Shown here: positions 14,853 through 21,816 of the stretch, piece after piece | Layout of the letters: every line of letters starts with the position of its first letter | Position numbering within the stretch: position 1 is the first letter of the stretch | Source: Candidatus Aenigmatarchaeota archaeon | Lineage (GTDB): Archaea; Aenigmatarchaeota; Aenigmatarchaeia; QMZP01 | Assembly: GCA_017609225.1 (NCBI GenBank) | Contig: JAFCEK010000004.1 | Coordinates: forward strand, 1-41,322 | Direction of reading: 5' to 3' | Length of the DNA stretch: 41,322 nucleotides | Notes under the pieces: generated by a model | Database searches by the model: none | What the model saw: the letters and a program-made list of their open reading frames with translations, nothing else | What the model was told of the DNA's origin: nothing | Translations under genes and position numbers: made by a program

Positions 14853-15727
14853 TTCGTCAGTTTAAGCGACGAATAAAATTTAAAACATCAATTTGATTCT
14901 TGAATGATTTCCAAATATCCGGTTTCACTTGATATGTTTTTAGTAAAACATCCAAAACCTTGTTTTTTTCATAACCTTTCCAATAAAGACTCTTATCAGA
15001 AACTTTCAAATTGTTTACAAATCTTATTTCCTTGGCAAATTTGTATAAATCATTTTTTGTGTCTATTGCTATTGATGAATCCCATTCTTTTGTATTTATA
15101 TCAAGTTTTTGCTTGAGTAAATTTCTGTAAAATTTTCTCAAACCAGGATGAGAGCATTTTAGTATTACCCTTCTTGTTAATTCCCATTTGTTGAATCTTT
15201 TATGCCATTTTACGCCCAATACAACACCTCCATCAGCTGAAAACATCAATTTAAAGACTTCTTTCAGTTCATTTCTTGTTAATTCTTTAAAGATGTCAAG
15301 CTTTATTTTGGGGTATGTAATTGGATATGTTTGAAGTGATTTTGTTTTCAGTGTATTGCAGAGGTTTACTAAAATTTCTCCGGTTTCTTTAGAGGAATAT
15401 TGTGTAATCTTAACTCCTTTATTATCTATTCTTTCATAGAAATTCTTTAAACCGAATAGTCTTTTCATGAGATTTCTGAAGATTTTATGTAATTCCTCGG
15501 ATTTCCCTGCATATATTATTCTGTAAGTTCTACTTCCAAACCTGACGCTTCCGTCTGTCAATAAAAGTCCTATAAGATTTGCTAAATCCTGTTTATTGAA
15601 ATTTTTTAATTTCATGTTTTATTTTTAGGGAAGCGGGCTTATCTGATTTTTAGGCGCAAGCCGACCTGCATTAGCAGGTAAAATCAGAATATGCCCGCTG
15701 ATTTTTCCTTACTTGTCGCTTAAACTT
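14853..15727 (-). other. 23S intron with homing endonuclease (875 nt)
   Basis: Central helix CGTC/GACG, bulges CA|A and AA|A, inner helix GTTTAAGCGAC/GTCGCTTAAAC with an extra A-T pair. Splicing restores GCAGCGTCCA-AGGGTGGAGG, just before the A-loop (around E. coli 2538, approximate). It carries the LAGLIDADG gene at 14857-15615. Confidence 0.92.
14857..15615 (-). CDS. LAGLIDADG homing endonuclease in 23S intron
   Basis: This 252-residue protein has two LAGLIDADG motifs, LIGLLLTDGSV (about 13-23) and KLMFSADGGV (about 122-131), each supplying a catalytic acidic residue. Such enzymes cut intron-less rRNA genes so that the intron is copied in. The stop codon lies four bases before the 3' splice site, so the gene end forms part of the splice helix. 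It is AT-richer than the surrounding rRNA. Confidence 0.92.
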   Translation of the reverse strand: MKLKNFNKQDLANLIGLLLTDGSVRFGSRTYRIIYAGKSEELHKIFRNLMKRLFGLKNFYERIDNKGVKITQYSSKETGEILVNLCNTLKTKSLQTYPITYPKIKLDIFKELTRNELKEVFKLMFSADGGVVLGVKWHKRFNKWELTRRVILKCSHPGLRKFYRNLLKQKLDINTKEWDSSIAIDTKNDLYKFAKEIRFVNNLKVSDKSLYWKGYEKNKVLDVLLKTYQVKPDIWKSFKNQIDVLNFIRRLN

Positions 15728-15776
15728 TGGACGCTGCTGCACGTCCAGGAAGAGCCGAACCGACGGCGGAGAAGCA

Positions 15777-15822
15777 TTGTACTGAAGACGGCTTCTTTCA
15801 ATCTGCACAAGCCGTCATACAT
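15777..15822 (-). other. BHB mini-intron 23S-24 (46 nt)
   Basis: Central helix GTAC/GTAC, bulges AT|A and AA|T. The core GACGGCTTGTGCAGATTGAA is of the shared family. Confidence 0.8.
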
Positions 15823-15837
15823 ATGTACGAGGTCGAT

Positions 15838-15920
15838 TTATCCTGCCTCTCTACTAATTCATCCGAACATATAGTTCGCCATTAGCCAATACCTACTTCT
15901 ACCGACGAGAAGTGTGGCGT
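15838..15920 (-). other. BHB intron 23S-23 (83 nt)
   Basis: Central helix GTCC/GGAT, bulges AT|A and AA|A. Splicing gives GAGAGTCCAT-ATCGACCTCG, matching the conserved GAGAGTTCATATCGAC block of archaeal 23S. Confidence 0.85.
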
Positions 15921-15964
15921 ATGGACTCTCGCCCGCCACGACTCCATTATCCCCAGGATAGCTT

Positions 15965-16010
15965 TTTCAGACCAACGGCTTTTTTCAATCTATCCAAGCC
16001 GTCATGTGTT
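15965..16010 (-). other. BHB mini-intron 23S-22 (46 nt)
   Basis: Central helix TCAG/CTGA, bulges AA|A and AA|A. Core GACGGCTTGGATAGATTGAA. Confidence 0.8.
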
Positions 16011-16031
16011 TTCTGACAGAGCAGGCCCCCA

Positions 16032-16075
16032 TTATCAGCATAACCGCTTTTTAAACCAGTGTAAACGGCCAAGCT
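16032..16075 (-). other. BHB mini-intron 23S-21 (44 nt)
   Basis: Central helix ATTA/TGAT, bulges AT|A and AA|T. The core contains CACTGGTTTAAAAA (family loop). Confidence 0.78.
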
Positions 16076-16217
16076 ATTAATGAGGCACTGCGGATCGCTA
16101 GGCCACGCTTTCGCGTCAGGATTTCTTACTTTCGGAAATCCTATCAGGCTGGCTTTTGCCCTTACACTCTCTTCGAGATTTCTGACCTCGATGAGCCAAC
16201 CTTAGGGCGCTCCTGAT

Positions 16218-16261
16218 ATTAAGCGGCTGCTAAAGCTACAAACAGAGGCTTTAGAAGACGT
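16218..16261 (-). other. BHB mini-intron 23S-20 (44 nt)
   Basis: Central helix TAAG/CTTA, bulges AT|A and AT|A, inner helix CTAAAGC/GCTTTAG. Splicing gives AATAAGAT-ATCAGGAGCG. Confidence 0.85.
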
Positions 16262-16361
16262 ATCTTATTAGGAGCGTACCGCCCCAGTCAAACTACCCAT
16301 CTGCCGCTGTTTCCGGCCGAGGCCGGATGAGCGATAAAGAAACGATAGGTTGGTGTTACAC

Positions 16362-16407
16362 TTACGAGAATGGACAGCTTTTTTCAGTCAATGGAAGCTG
16401 CCATACT
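16362..16407 (-). other. BHB mini-intron 23S-19 (46 nt)
   Basis: Central helix GCGA/TCGT, bulges AA|A and AA|G. The core GGCAGCTTCCATTGACTGAA resembles the ftsZ-leader copy. Confidence 0.82.
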
Positions 16408-16511
16408 TTTCGCATTCCCCAGACCTGACGACCTGGGTTCGGCGCTCCCAACTACTCTATACAACCATTTCTTTATCACAACAACAGACTGTAGTAAAGT
16501 TCCATGGGGTC

Positions 16512-16557
16512 TTCGAGTGCCTGACTGCTTATTTCATTCATTACAAACAATCTGGCT
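16512..16557 (-). other. BHB mini-intron 23S-18 (46 nt), near peptidyl transferase centre
   Basis: Central helix CGAG/CTCG, bulges AA|A and AA|G. Splicing restores GGGACGAGAA-GACCCCATGG, the universal block around E. coli 2057-2070 (approximate). Confidence 0.9.
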
Positions 16558-16665
16558 TTCTCGTCCCGCTGAGGGTCTCCTGAGTATGCACAGGACAGTT
16601 AATTTCACTGGGTATCAGCCCGAGACAGTGGGGATCTCGTTAAGCCATTGATGCAGGCCGACAAT

Positions 16666-16714
16666 TTCGACCAGAAAGACGACTTTCATATGCTAGAACA
16701 AGTCGTCAAACTGA
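16666..16714 (-). other. BHB mini-intron 23S-17 (49 nt)
   Basis: Central helix CGAT/GTCG, bulges TA|T and AA|A, core GACGACTT/AAGTCGTC. Junction GCCGATTA-ATTGTCGGCC. Confidence 0.87.
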
Positions 16715-16728
16715 TAATCGGCAAGGGA

Positions 16729-16772
16729 TTGCGCAACGGCTTTCTTCATCCTTTTTGTCAGATGACCGTCAT
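16729..16772 (-). other. BHB mini-intron 23S-16 (44 nt)
   Basis: Helix GCG/CGC, bulges TA|A and AA|T, inner TGACGG/CCGTTG. It interrupts the conserved GGTAGCG...TTCCTTG block. Confidence 0.78.
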
Positions 16773-16797
16773 TACGCTACCTTAAGACGGTCAGAGT

Positions 16798-16841
16798 CTG
16801 CGGCACAGACTGCCTTTAAACCAATGTTAGCAGTCATGTGA
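16798..16841 (-). other. BHB mini-intron 23S-15 (44 nt)
   Basis: Central helix GCGG/CCGC, bulges TA|T and AG|A, inner helix CACATGAC/GTCTGTG with the typical T-T mismatch. Core GACTGCTAACATTGGTTTAA. Splicing gives GGCGGTA-ACTCTGACCGTC, matching helix 69 surroundings (about E. coli 1910-1935). Confidence 0.9.
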
Positions 16842-17257
16842 TACCGCCGGCGTTTATCAGGGCTTCATCCGGTTGAATCCGGACTTAACACACTGACACT
16901 GGCCAGGCCTCAAGAGCCATACAAGGCATTTCTGCTTAGCGGCTCCCTAAGTTTTTATTAAACAGTCGGACCCCCCTTGTTACTGAGACCTACCCTTCCC
17001 AACTTAGTCAGGAGAGTAGGCATCCCTTCTACCAAAGATACAGGACCAATTTGCCGAATTCCTTGGGCTGATTTCTCCCATTCACCTTCCCCCTAAAGGC
17101 CAATACAGCCTAACGGCTGGTTCTGGCTGTCTGACTTTCTCAGGGAGGGCACCATTCGCCGAAACCTTTCCCTTTTACATATTTCTTTCCAGAGATTTTT
17201 GAGAAAGGTTTAGTGACGGTTCTCGGTACGGATGAAAGAAATCCTTACCAGTTCCCT

Positions 17258-17304
17258 TTGTGCAGAACAACAGCCTGCGCTATTGAATCGGCTGTCATAA
17301 CCTT
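17258..17304 (-). other. Mini-intron 23S-14 (about 47 nt, ends approximate)
   Basis: Inner stem GACAGCC/GGCTGTT with helix GTG/CAC. The outer helix is weak, so the exact ends are uncertain. Confidence 0.55.
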
Positions 17305-17364
17305 TTCACGGGTTCCAGGAATCAACCAAACCTCCTAAGGGAGGCCCTCACAACTTCACCTGTT

Positions 17365-17407
17365 TTGAGGCCCACGGCATTTATTCAGTAAACCAATGCC
17401 GGAAGCT
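17365..17407 (-). other. BHB mini-intron 23S-13 (43 nt)
   Basis: Helix GAG/CTC, bulges AA|A and AA|A, core CGGCATTGGTTTACTGAATA with closing ATGCCG. Confidence 0.7.
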
Positions 17408-17558
17408 TTCTCGCCATTATGGCACTCCACAGGCTTGATTGCTAGGATACAGCGAACTGTACAAGGTCTATCCCGAAACGTCAGGAACTGGTCCTGCGTT
17501 GCCGCACGTATTCTTTCAGGGCAGGAATATTAACCTGCTTCCCTTTCGGCAAACTCCA

Positions 17559-17597
17559 TTCCTAAACCAACTGCTAGTTGCATTAACAGTGGGTTTG
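17559..17597 (-). other. BHB mini-intron 23S-12 (39 nt)
   Basis: Helix CCT/AGG, bulges AA|C and AA|T, inner AAACC/GGTTT and ACTG/CAGT. The junction CCCTAA-TGGAGTTTGCC keeps the usual helix length. Confidence 0.68.
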
Positions 17598-17619
17598 TTA
17601 GGGTTTGCCTTAGGACCGC

Positions 17620-17680
17620 CTTAGGCTGGCAATAGGAATTTATTTACTCTGGTAACATAAGCTTCCTAGAGCCATTAACC
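17620..17680 (-). other. Unresolved 23S insertion
   Basis: Extra sequence with TAGGAA/TTCCTA and TGGC/GCCA stems lies between GAGGGTTAATGG and GGTCCTAAGG, which are adjacent in ordinary 23S. I could not fix its splice sites. Confidence 0.45.
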
Positions 17681-17689
17681 CTCAGCTGA

Positions 17690-17729
17690 ATCGACCAGAA
17701 GCGACATATAAAAATAGTCGCCATGCTGT
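17690..17729 (-). other. BHB mini-intron 23S-11 (40 nt)
   Basis: Central helix CGAT/GTCG, bulges TA|A and AT|T, inner CAG/CTG and GCGAC/GTCGC. Splicing gives GCAACGATTA-TCAGCTGAGG. Confidence 0.88.
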
Positions 17730-17756
17730 TAATCGTTGCTGAGGAACCCTGGCCCT

Positions 17757-17804
17757 GTACCTTCAAAGACGGCTTTGTTCAGCCAGCGTTAGCCGTCAAT
17801 TGAT
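17757..17804 (-). other. BHB mini-intron 23S-10 (48 nt)
   Basis: Central helix ACCT/AGGT, bulges AA|A and AC|A. The core GACGGCTAACGCTGGCTGAA is nearly the same as intron 5 of tRNA-Leu. Junction CCACCTAA-AGGGCCAGGG. Confidence 0.88.
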
Positions 17805-18007
17805 TTAGGTGGCTGAGATTTTCACCCAGCTTTCGCTGCTACTATCAACAAGATTCTTGTTTTCATGAGGTCTACCCGAACTCACATTCAGGCTTCTGCC
17901 CCCATGAAACACCTCCCTACAATATTCCGGACACAGTCCGGAATTCAGGGTCTCGGTAGCGCATTTAGTCCCATCCATTCTCAAGGCTCCCAACCTCGGC
18001 GGGTGAG

Positions 18008-18634
18008 CTATTTTGCGGCCAAGATGCCGATTTTTCTTTTTTTGGAGGGATTGAAAATTGGTATATTTTTTATGAAATTTTTATTGTCTTTTTTTGATAC
18101 CCTAAGAACAAATCTTGGATAATTCCCATTTTTATTTTTATATATTCCAACATTTCCTGAGCTTATATTTAATTTCCTAAGAAGCCTTTTTATATCATTT
18201 AAAGGTGGACATTCTAAACCATTCCAGGACAGATGAAATCTTATCTGATGTGTTCTTATATCAAATCCACCCTCAGCATCCCAAAAACCGCCTATGTACC
18301 ATTTAATAATTTCTTTATTTCCCGTATCCATTAAAATCTTCGGGGTTTTCCAGGTAATTTGTGATTTCAATGGATGATCAAATTCTTTCTGTATTTGTAT
18401 TGCTATTTTTTTGGAGTAAATTCTTAGATATGGCGTTCCTTTTCTAGGTTTACAAAATATTTGATTTCCGCTGAACGTTTTTTTCAATAGTTTTGATAAA
18501 AAATTCAGCCATTTTGTGTCTTTACTGTAGAAAGTTATATAATGGTGAATTTTTCCTTGTTTGTCACTATATCTAAGAACTGAACCATCTCTAAGTGCTC
18601 CAAGCAAATAGGCCAAATTTTTGGTGAGCTCCAT
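18008..18634 (-). CDS. LAGLIDADG homing endonuclease in 23S intron
   Basis: This 208-residue protein begins MELTKNLAYLLGALRDGSVL, with the first motif at about 8-17, and has WYIGGFWDAEGGF (about 112-124) as the second. It is a single-chain two-motif enzyme. The frame ends GILAAK and then TAG, and that stop codon lies in the downstream exon (18010-18008), just past the 3' splice site at 18012. Spliced-out intron RNA would therefore lack a stop codon. The gene is AT-rich relative to the rRNA. Confidence 0.92.
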   Translation of the reverse strand: MELTKNLAYLLGALRDGSVLRYSDKQGKIHHYITFYSKDTKWLNFLSKLLKKTFSGNQIFCKPRKGTPYLRIYSKKIAIQIQKEFDHPLKSQITWKTPKILMDTGNKEIIKWYIGGFWDAEGGFDIRTHQIRFHLSWNGLECPPLNDIKRLLRKLNISSGNVGIYKNKNGNYPRFVLRVSKKDNKNFIKNIPIFNPSKKRKIGILAAK

Positions 18635-18680
18635 AGTACTATTTTATTTGATTACTTAAATGTTTAACGGCATCCTGACT
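18012..18680 (-). other. 23S intron with homing endonuclease (669 nt)
   Basis: Central helix TGCG/CGCA, bulges TA|A and AA|A, inner helix AGGATGCC/GGCATCTT. Splicing restores GAGTGCGTA-ATAGCTCACC, conserved across life (about E. coli 1085-1095, the L11-binding region). Confidence 0.93.
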
Positions 18681-18764
18681 TACGCACTCATTATATGATG
18701 GCTGCCTCTAAGCCAACGTTCCCGCTGTCTGAGGTTGAAAACGCTTTTCCTCACTTAATACGCA

Positions 18765-18843
18765 ATCCTAAAACGACTGCTAAAACTGTTGCAAGTCTGC
18801 TTTGCTAACAAAGCAGTCCTTTCACTGAATTAGCAGACGCTTT
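18765..18843 (-). other. BHB intron 23S-8 (79 nt), double-stem core
   Basis: Central helix CCTA/TAGG, bulges AA|A and AT|T. Outer stem CTGCTAA/TTAGCAG, with a second stem (CTGCTTTG/CAAAGCAG) inside. It resembles a mini-intron with another core inserted. Junction GGTCCCTAAA-TGCGTATT. Confidence 0.83.
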
Positions 18844-18963
18844 TTTAGGGACCTTAACCCTGATCTGGGTTTTCACCCTTTCGGAAAACGAGCTTACCCC
18901 GTTTCCGCACTCCCAGCTTCTGTGATGGTAAGGTATTCAGAGTTTGACAAGGCAACTGGGGAA

Positions 18964-19126
18964 TGAGAGCTTGACGGCTTAAAATAATGTTGCCTCCGTG
19001 TATCCGCCTACTAAAGCCGGCGGTTTTCTTGGCGAGGCAACAGCTGTTGAACCAGAACCATACATCCACTGTTTGAAAACAATGGTTTTCTGGTTCAACA
19101 TAATTTATGCAAGCCGTCGGAGCCTT
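18964..19126 (-). other. 23S mini-intron carrying a nested double-hairpin element (163 nt)
   Basis: Central helix GGAG/CTCT, bulges AA|A and CA|T, stem GACGGCTT/AAGCCGTC. Junction GGGGAGAA-TTCCCCAG. If the 116-bp element at 18984-19099 is subtracted, the host is 47 nt, the usual mini-intron size, which shows that the element landed in an existing intron. Confidence 0.85.
18984..19099 (-). mobile_element. 116-bp double-hairpin element nested in 23S mini-intron
   Basis: Second copy of the cutA element. It has the same ATTAT repeats at both ends (19100-19104 and 18984-18988), the same two hairpins (GTTGAACCAGAA/TTCTGGTTCAAC is perfect here) and the same orientation relative to the transcript. 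The two copies differ at about a dozen positions, partly compensated within stems. Confidence 0.85.
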
Positions 19127-19234
19127 TTCTCCCCTTGGTTACCTAATCAGTAGCTCTACCCCCTTACCTGTCTCAGCTGAGGCTGAACTTAGGTTCATTT
19201 CGGGAGGAACCAGCTATCACCCCACTCGATTAGC

Positions 19235-19278
19235 CTCAAAACCAGCTGCTCCTGCTGTCTGGTGCAAGCAGCATGGTA
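19235..19278 (-). other. BHB mini-intron 23S-6 (44 nt)
   Basis: Central helix TAAA/TTTG, bulges AA|T and AG|G, inner ACCA/TGGT and GCTGCT/AGCAGC. Junction GGGGTAAAAA-GGCTAATCGAG. Confidence 0.78.
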
Positions 19279-19311
19279 TTTTTACCCCTAGTCCCAGGTC
19301 ACGCAAGCGAT

Positions 19312-19351
19312 TTGCCCACCGGCTGCCAATGCTTGGCTTTAGCAGCCGGTT
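19312..19351 (-). other. BHB mini-intron 23S-5 (40 nt)
   Basis: Helix TTC/GGG, bulges AA|A and CA|A, inner helix ACCGGCTGC/GCAGCCGGT. It lies in the loop of a conserved hairpin after GGAGGCCCGAA. Confidence 0.72.
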
Positions 19352-19670
19352 TTGAATCTCAGCAATGCTTCGGGCCTCCATCCCGGTTTCCCGGGACTTC
19401 ACCCTGCCCAGGACTAGATCGTGGGGTTTCGGGTCTCATCCCTGTGACTCGGGCGCTTTCACACCCAACCGCCTTGCCGAAGCTGCGCGGTCTTTGCTTT
19501 CGCTACGACTGGTTTCCTTAGTCTCGCCACAGAAATGAACTCCTTGTCGCGTGTTTCAAAACGGACGATATAACCCGACAACCGGCTCTCGTACCAGGCC
19601 CTTGCGGGCTTTCCTTGAACCGGATTTCTGCAGGCCATATCTACCTGTAGCTGCATGGTTTCAGGTTCTT

Positions 19671-19724
19671 TTAATGTCGCAAAGCGATATTGCTGACACA
19701 GCTCGTAAACTATCGCTTTCCGAT
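19671..19724 (-). other. BHB mini-intron 23S-4 (54 nt)
   Basis: Central helix GATG/CATT, bulges AA|A and AA|A, inner TCGGAAAGCG/CGCTTTGCGA. Splicing gives GGAGATGAA-AAGAACCTGAAACC, as in E. coli. Confidence 0.9.
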
Positions 19725-19865
19725 TTCATCTCCTGTTAAGGATGCTTTTCAGCTTTCCCTCACGGTACTAGTGCGCTATCGGACTCAAATTATATTTAGG
19801 ATTGGGAGTTATTGTCTCCCGTATTCCTGCTGGATATCCGACCAGCAGTACTCTGGCACTTAGTA

Positions 19866-19934
19866 AGGTTGCCTGATTACAGTCACAACAAATTCTTTAT
19901 GACTATAACTATTTGGCCTTACTAAGTGATACAT
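19866..19934 (-). other. Unresolved 23S insertion
   Basis: A long stem CACTTAGTAAGG/CCTTACTAAGTG with an inner hairpin lies where ordinary 23S has a shorter helix. It may be an intron or an expanded rRNA helix; no convincing BHB was found. Confidence 0.4.
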
Positions 19935-20110
19935 GGTATCATCCTTCTTCCGTTCTCCTACGGGGCTGTCACCCTCTATGGCACTGCTTTCCAGCAGACC
20001 TCGGATTGGGAAGTTAGGAAGAGCCCAGTTCCAAACCCCACATCCGCACAGGCTTTCGCCAGCGCGTTCGGTTTGTCCTGTTCCCTTTTCGGTCGCCCCT
20101 ACTAAGGGAA

Positions 20111-20144
20111 TCGCAATACATAACCATTAAATGGCTATGTACTG
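20111..20144 (-). other. Mini-intron 23S-3 (about 34 nt)
   Basis: Helix GCAA/TTGC, inner TACATAGCCAT/ATGGTTATGTA. It interrupts GAAAAGAAA...GATTCCCTTAGTAG. The first bulge is longer than usual, so the ends are approximate. Confidence 0.65.
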
Positions 20145-20234
20145 TTTTGCTTTCTTTTCCTGCGGTTACTAAGATGTTTCAGTTCACCGCGTGCTCGCTT
20201 GCTGATGCAAGCGTCCAAAAGGACGGGAAGTCCT

Positions 20235-20286
20235 ATCCGAACTGACTGCTAATATTACGAAGTTTTATCTGTATTAGAAGTCAGTT
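20235..20286 (-). other. BHB mini-intron 23S-2 (52 nt)
   Basis: Central helix CCGA/TCGG, bulges AT|A and AT|A, long inner stem ACTGACTTCTAATA/TATTAGCAGTCAGT. Junction ACCGAAT-AGGACTTCC. Confidence 0.9.
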
Positions 20287-20353
20287 ATTCGGTAATCCCG
20301 GGTTCAATGCATGCCTGCGGCTACCCCGGGCTTACTGCAGCTTGCCACAACCT

Positions 20354-20409
20354 TAAAGAGCAAGACAGCCAACTGGAGTTAATTGCATAGTAACCCAAGC
20401 TGTCATGCC
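20354..20409 (-). other. BHB mini-intron 23S-1 (56 nt)
   Basis: Central helix AAGA/TCTT, bulges AA|G and TA|A, core ATGACAGCTTGGG with closing GGCTGTC. It interrupts CGAAGAA...GGTTGTGGCAAGCTGC. Confidence 0.8.
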
Positions 20410-20455
20410 TTTCTTCGATATTTGAGCCAAGCCATCCACCATACAGCCTTGCTGT

Positions 20456-20955
20456 CCTTATAACTAACCCCTGCCTTACTCAGTTTGTAAAGAAAGGGTT
20501 TTTTGTCAGGATAACCCGCCTATGAATATCATATGAAAGAGCCCTTTGCAGTCATCTGCAAAGTTGTCATTTGGTGTTCTCAGCATTCACCGCCTCTGGG
20601 CAAGGCTCATACTGGGACAGTAATAATGCACAAGACCACTATTCCAGCAAACTATCAGCTTGCTATTTAAGTGGCCAGGCGCTTCAATCATCCACAGCTC
20701 CTTCTCATATCCTTCCACCATCTGAAATGGTGAAGTTCATATGCAGTGCATACAGTGAGCATTACAATATTGAACTTCAACTGCCCAGAATCAGAACTCC
20801 ATATAGAGTTTGTTTTGGAATCGCTTCCTAGCTGCTAACCACACATTCTGCCACAATGCATGACCGACTCTGAACAGCTGTTGCCTCTGATAAGCGTTTG
20901 CACGCTGTCAGACCGCTAAACAGGTGTTAACGGCCTGTAAGGAACCTTTGTTGAA
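20456..20955 (-). other. tRNA-Ala to 23S spacer
   Basis: A 500-base spacer without a gene. It contains several hairpins (GAAGTTC/GAACTTC, CACCATTTCAGATGGTG, GCAAGCTGATAGTTTGC). At 20941-20954 it contains TCAACAAAGGTTCC (sense), which is complementary to the rRNA leader at 24631-24618. It also has a 15-base match (GAGGCAACAGCTGTT) to the opposite strand of the double-hairpin element. Confidence 0.5.
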
Positions 20956-20970
20956 TGGACTGGGTGGGAT

Positions 20971-21016
20971 GCCCATACCAATCTTGGCTGGTTCCTTTCA
21001 GGTTAAGATTGGTATT
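20971..21016 (-). other. tRNA-Ala T-loop intron (46 nt)
   Basis: Inner helix ATACCAATC/GATTGGTAT. Removal restores TTCAAAT in the T loop. The bulges are not fully canonical. Confidence 0.82.
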
Positions 21017-21054
21017 TTGAACCCACGGCCTCTGCCTTGCAAGGGCAGCGATCT

Positions 21055-21084
21055 TTAATGGCACCCGGCAGTCACAGGGAAACC
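21055..21084 (-). other. tRNA-Ala D-loop intron (30 nt)
   Basis: Helix TGGT/GCCA with inner CCC/GGG. Removal leaves D loop AGTGGTA between the GATC stems. The ends could shift by a few bases. Confidence 0.75.
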
Positions 21085-21194
21085 ACCACTGATCTACCAG
21101 CCCGTAAAAGGGTTTAGACCATCTGATACAGCCAGTATAGTGGTCATACCTTTGGTATTATGTGGTTATTGAGACTTAAATATTTAAGGTTTAT

Positions 21195-21341
<147 letters not shown>

Positions 21342-21406
21342 TACGACTTAGCCCACCTTGCAGAACCATGACTTGATCTCACCAAAATGGTGAGAGCTCG
21401 CCAAAA

Positions 21407-21462
21407 CTGCAGACCGGCTGCTAATACCATCAAGCAGTTTTTGCTTGTTTTAGCAGTCAGTT
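21407..21462 (-). other. BHB mini-intron 16S-20 (56 nt)
   Basis: Central helix GTGG/CTGC, bulges AA|A and AG|T. The core GACTGCTAA/TTAGCAGCC has an additional internal stem. Junction CCGAGTGGAA-TTTTGGCGAG. Confidence 0.88.
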
Positions 21463-21523
21463 TTCCACTCGGTTGGCTTGACGGGCAGTGTGTGCAAGGA
21501 GCAGGAACATATTCGCCGCTAGA

Positions 21524-21566
21524 TTCCACAGATAGACCGCTTAGAACAAAAAATGCAGTCAACCTA
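21524..21566 (-). other. BHB mini-intron 16S-19 (43 nt)
   Basis: Central helix TCAT/GTGG, bulges CA|T and AA|T, stem GACTGC/GCGGTC. Splicing gives GGTCATCA-TCTAGCGGCG. Confidence 0.87.
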
Positions 21567-21582
21567 TGATGACCAGCGACTA

Positions 21583-21629
21583 TTCCCCAGAAAGACTGCT
21601 TTGCCAAATCAGAATCAGCAGTCAATCTA
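21583..21629 (-). other. BHB mini-intron 16S-18 (47 nt)
   Basis: Central helix CCCT/GGGG, bulges AG|T and AA|T, core GACTGCTGATTCTGATTTGG. Splicing gives ATCCCTAG-TAGTCGC, keeping the conserved length of CCCTAGTAATCGC. Confidence 0.87.
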
Positions 21630-21705
21630 CTAGGGATTTCGGCTTCATGAGGGCGGGTTACAGCCCTCAATCTGGACTGGGGTTGGTTTTGAGGATTAGC
21701 TTCCC

Positions 21706-21752
21706 TTTCTGCGAAGCAGGCAGCCTGAACAATCATTATAAGCTGCCATGTC
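21706..21752 (-). other. Mini-intron 16S-17 (about 47 nt)
   Basis: Core ATGGCAGCTTATAATGATTG with closing GGCTGCC, the same core as in the ftsZ leader. Junction CCCTGAAA-GGGAAGC. The BHB is relaxed. Confidence 0.8.
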
Positions 21753-21771
21753 TTTCAGGGTCGCATCCCAT

Positions 21772-21816
21772 TCCACAGCAAGATGGCTTTGTTTAGCCGG
21801 AATTAGCCGTCATGCT
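21772..21816 (-). other. BHB mini-intron 16S-16 (45 nt)
   Basis: Central helix TACA/TGTG, bulges AA|A and GA|A, core GACGGCTAATTCCGGCTAAA. It lies shortly after the endonuclease intron, inside the endonuclease frame's 3' end. Confidence 0.82.

Larger units (their letters stand above)
14105..20450 (-). rRNA. 23S ribosomal RNA gene, split by about 34 insertions
   Basis: The start is near the conserved GGTGGATGGC (about 20445) and the end near TACTAATCCCTGAC (about 14105). The gene spans about 6.35 kb; removing the listed insertions leaves about 3.06 kb, a normal archaeal 23S. Intact conserved blocks include GCGACCGAAAAGG, CCTAGTACGA-type sequence after splicing, GGTGATAGCTGG, GACGAGAAGACCCC (restored by splicing) and GCTGGGTTAAATAC. 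The flanks 20463-20453 (TTATAAGGACA) and 14099-14089 (TGTCCTTGTTA) pair as a processing stem. A tRNA-Ala lies in the 16S-23S spacer, as in many archaea. Confidence 0.95.
20956..21103 (-). tRNA. tRNA-Ala(UGC) with two introns
   Basis: The mature molecule has acceptor GGGCTGG/CCAGTCC with the G3-U70 pair that identifies alanine tRNA, D arm GATC/GATC, anticodon arm CTGCC-CTTGCAA-GGCAG (anticodon TGC) and T arm GTGGG-TTCAAAT-CCCAC, then discriminator A. It lies between 16S and 23S as in many archaea. One intron is in the D loop, one in the T loop; none is at the usual anticodon position. Confidence 0.9.

Noticed and set aside
20880..20905. Third copy of the double-hairpin element in the tRNA-Ala to 23S spacer
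   Set aside because: Only 15 bases match (GAGGCAACAGCTGTT), on the opposite strand and around a palindrome; no hairpins or ATTAT ends.
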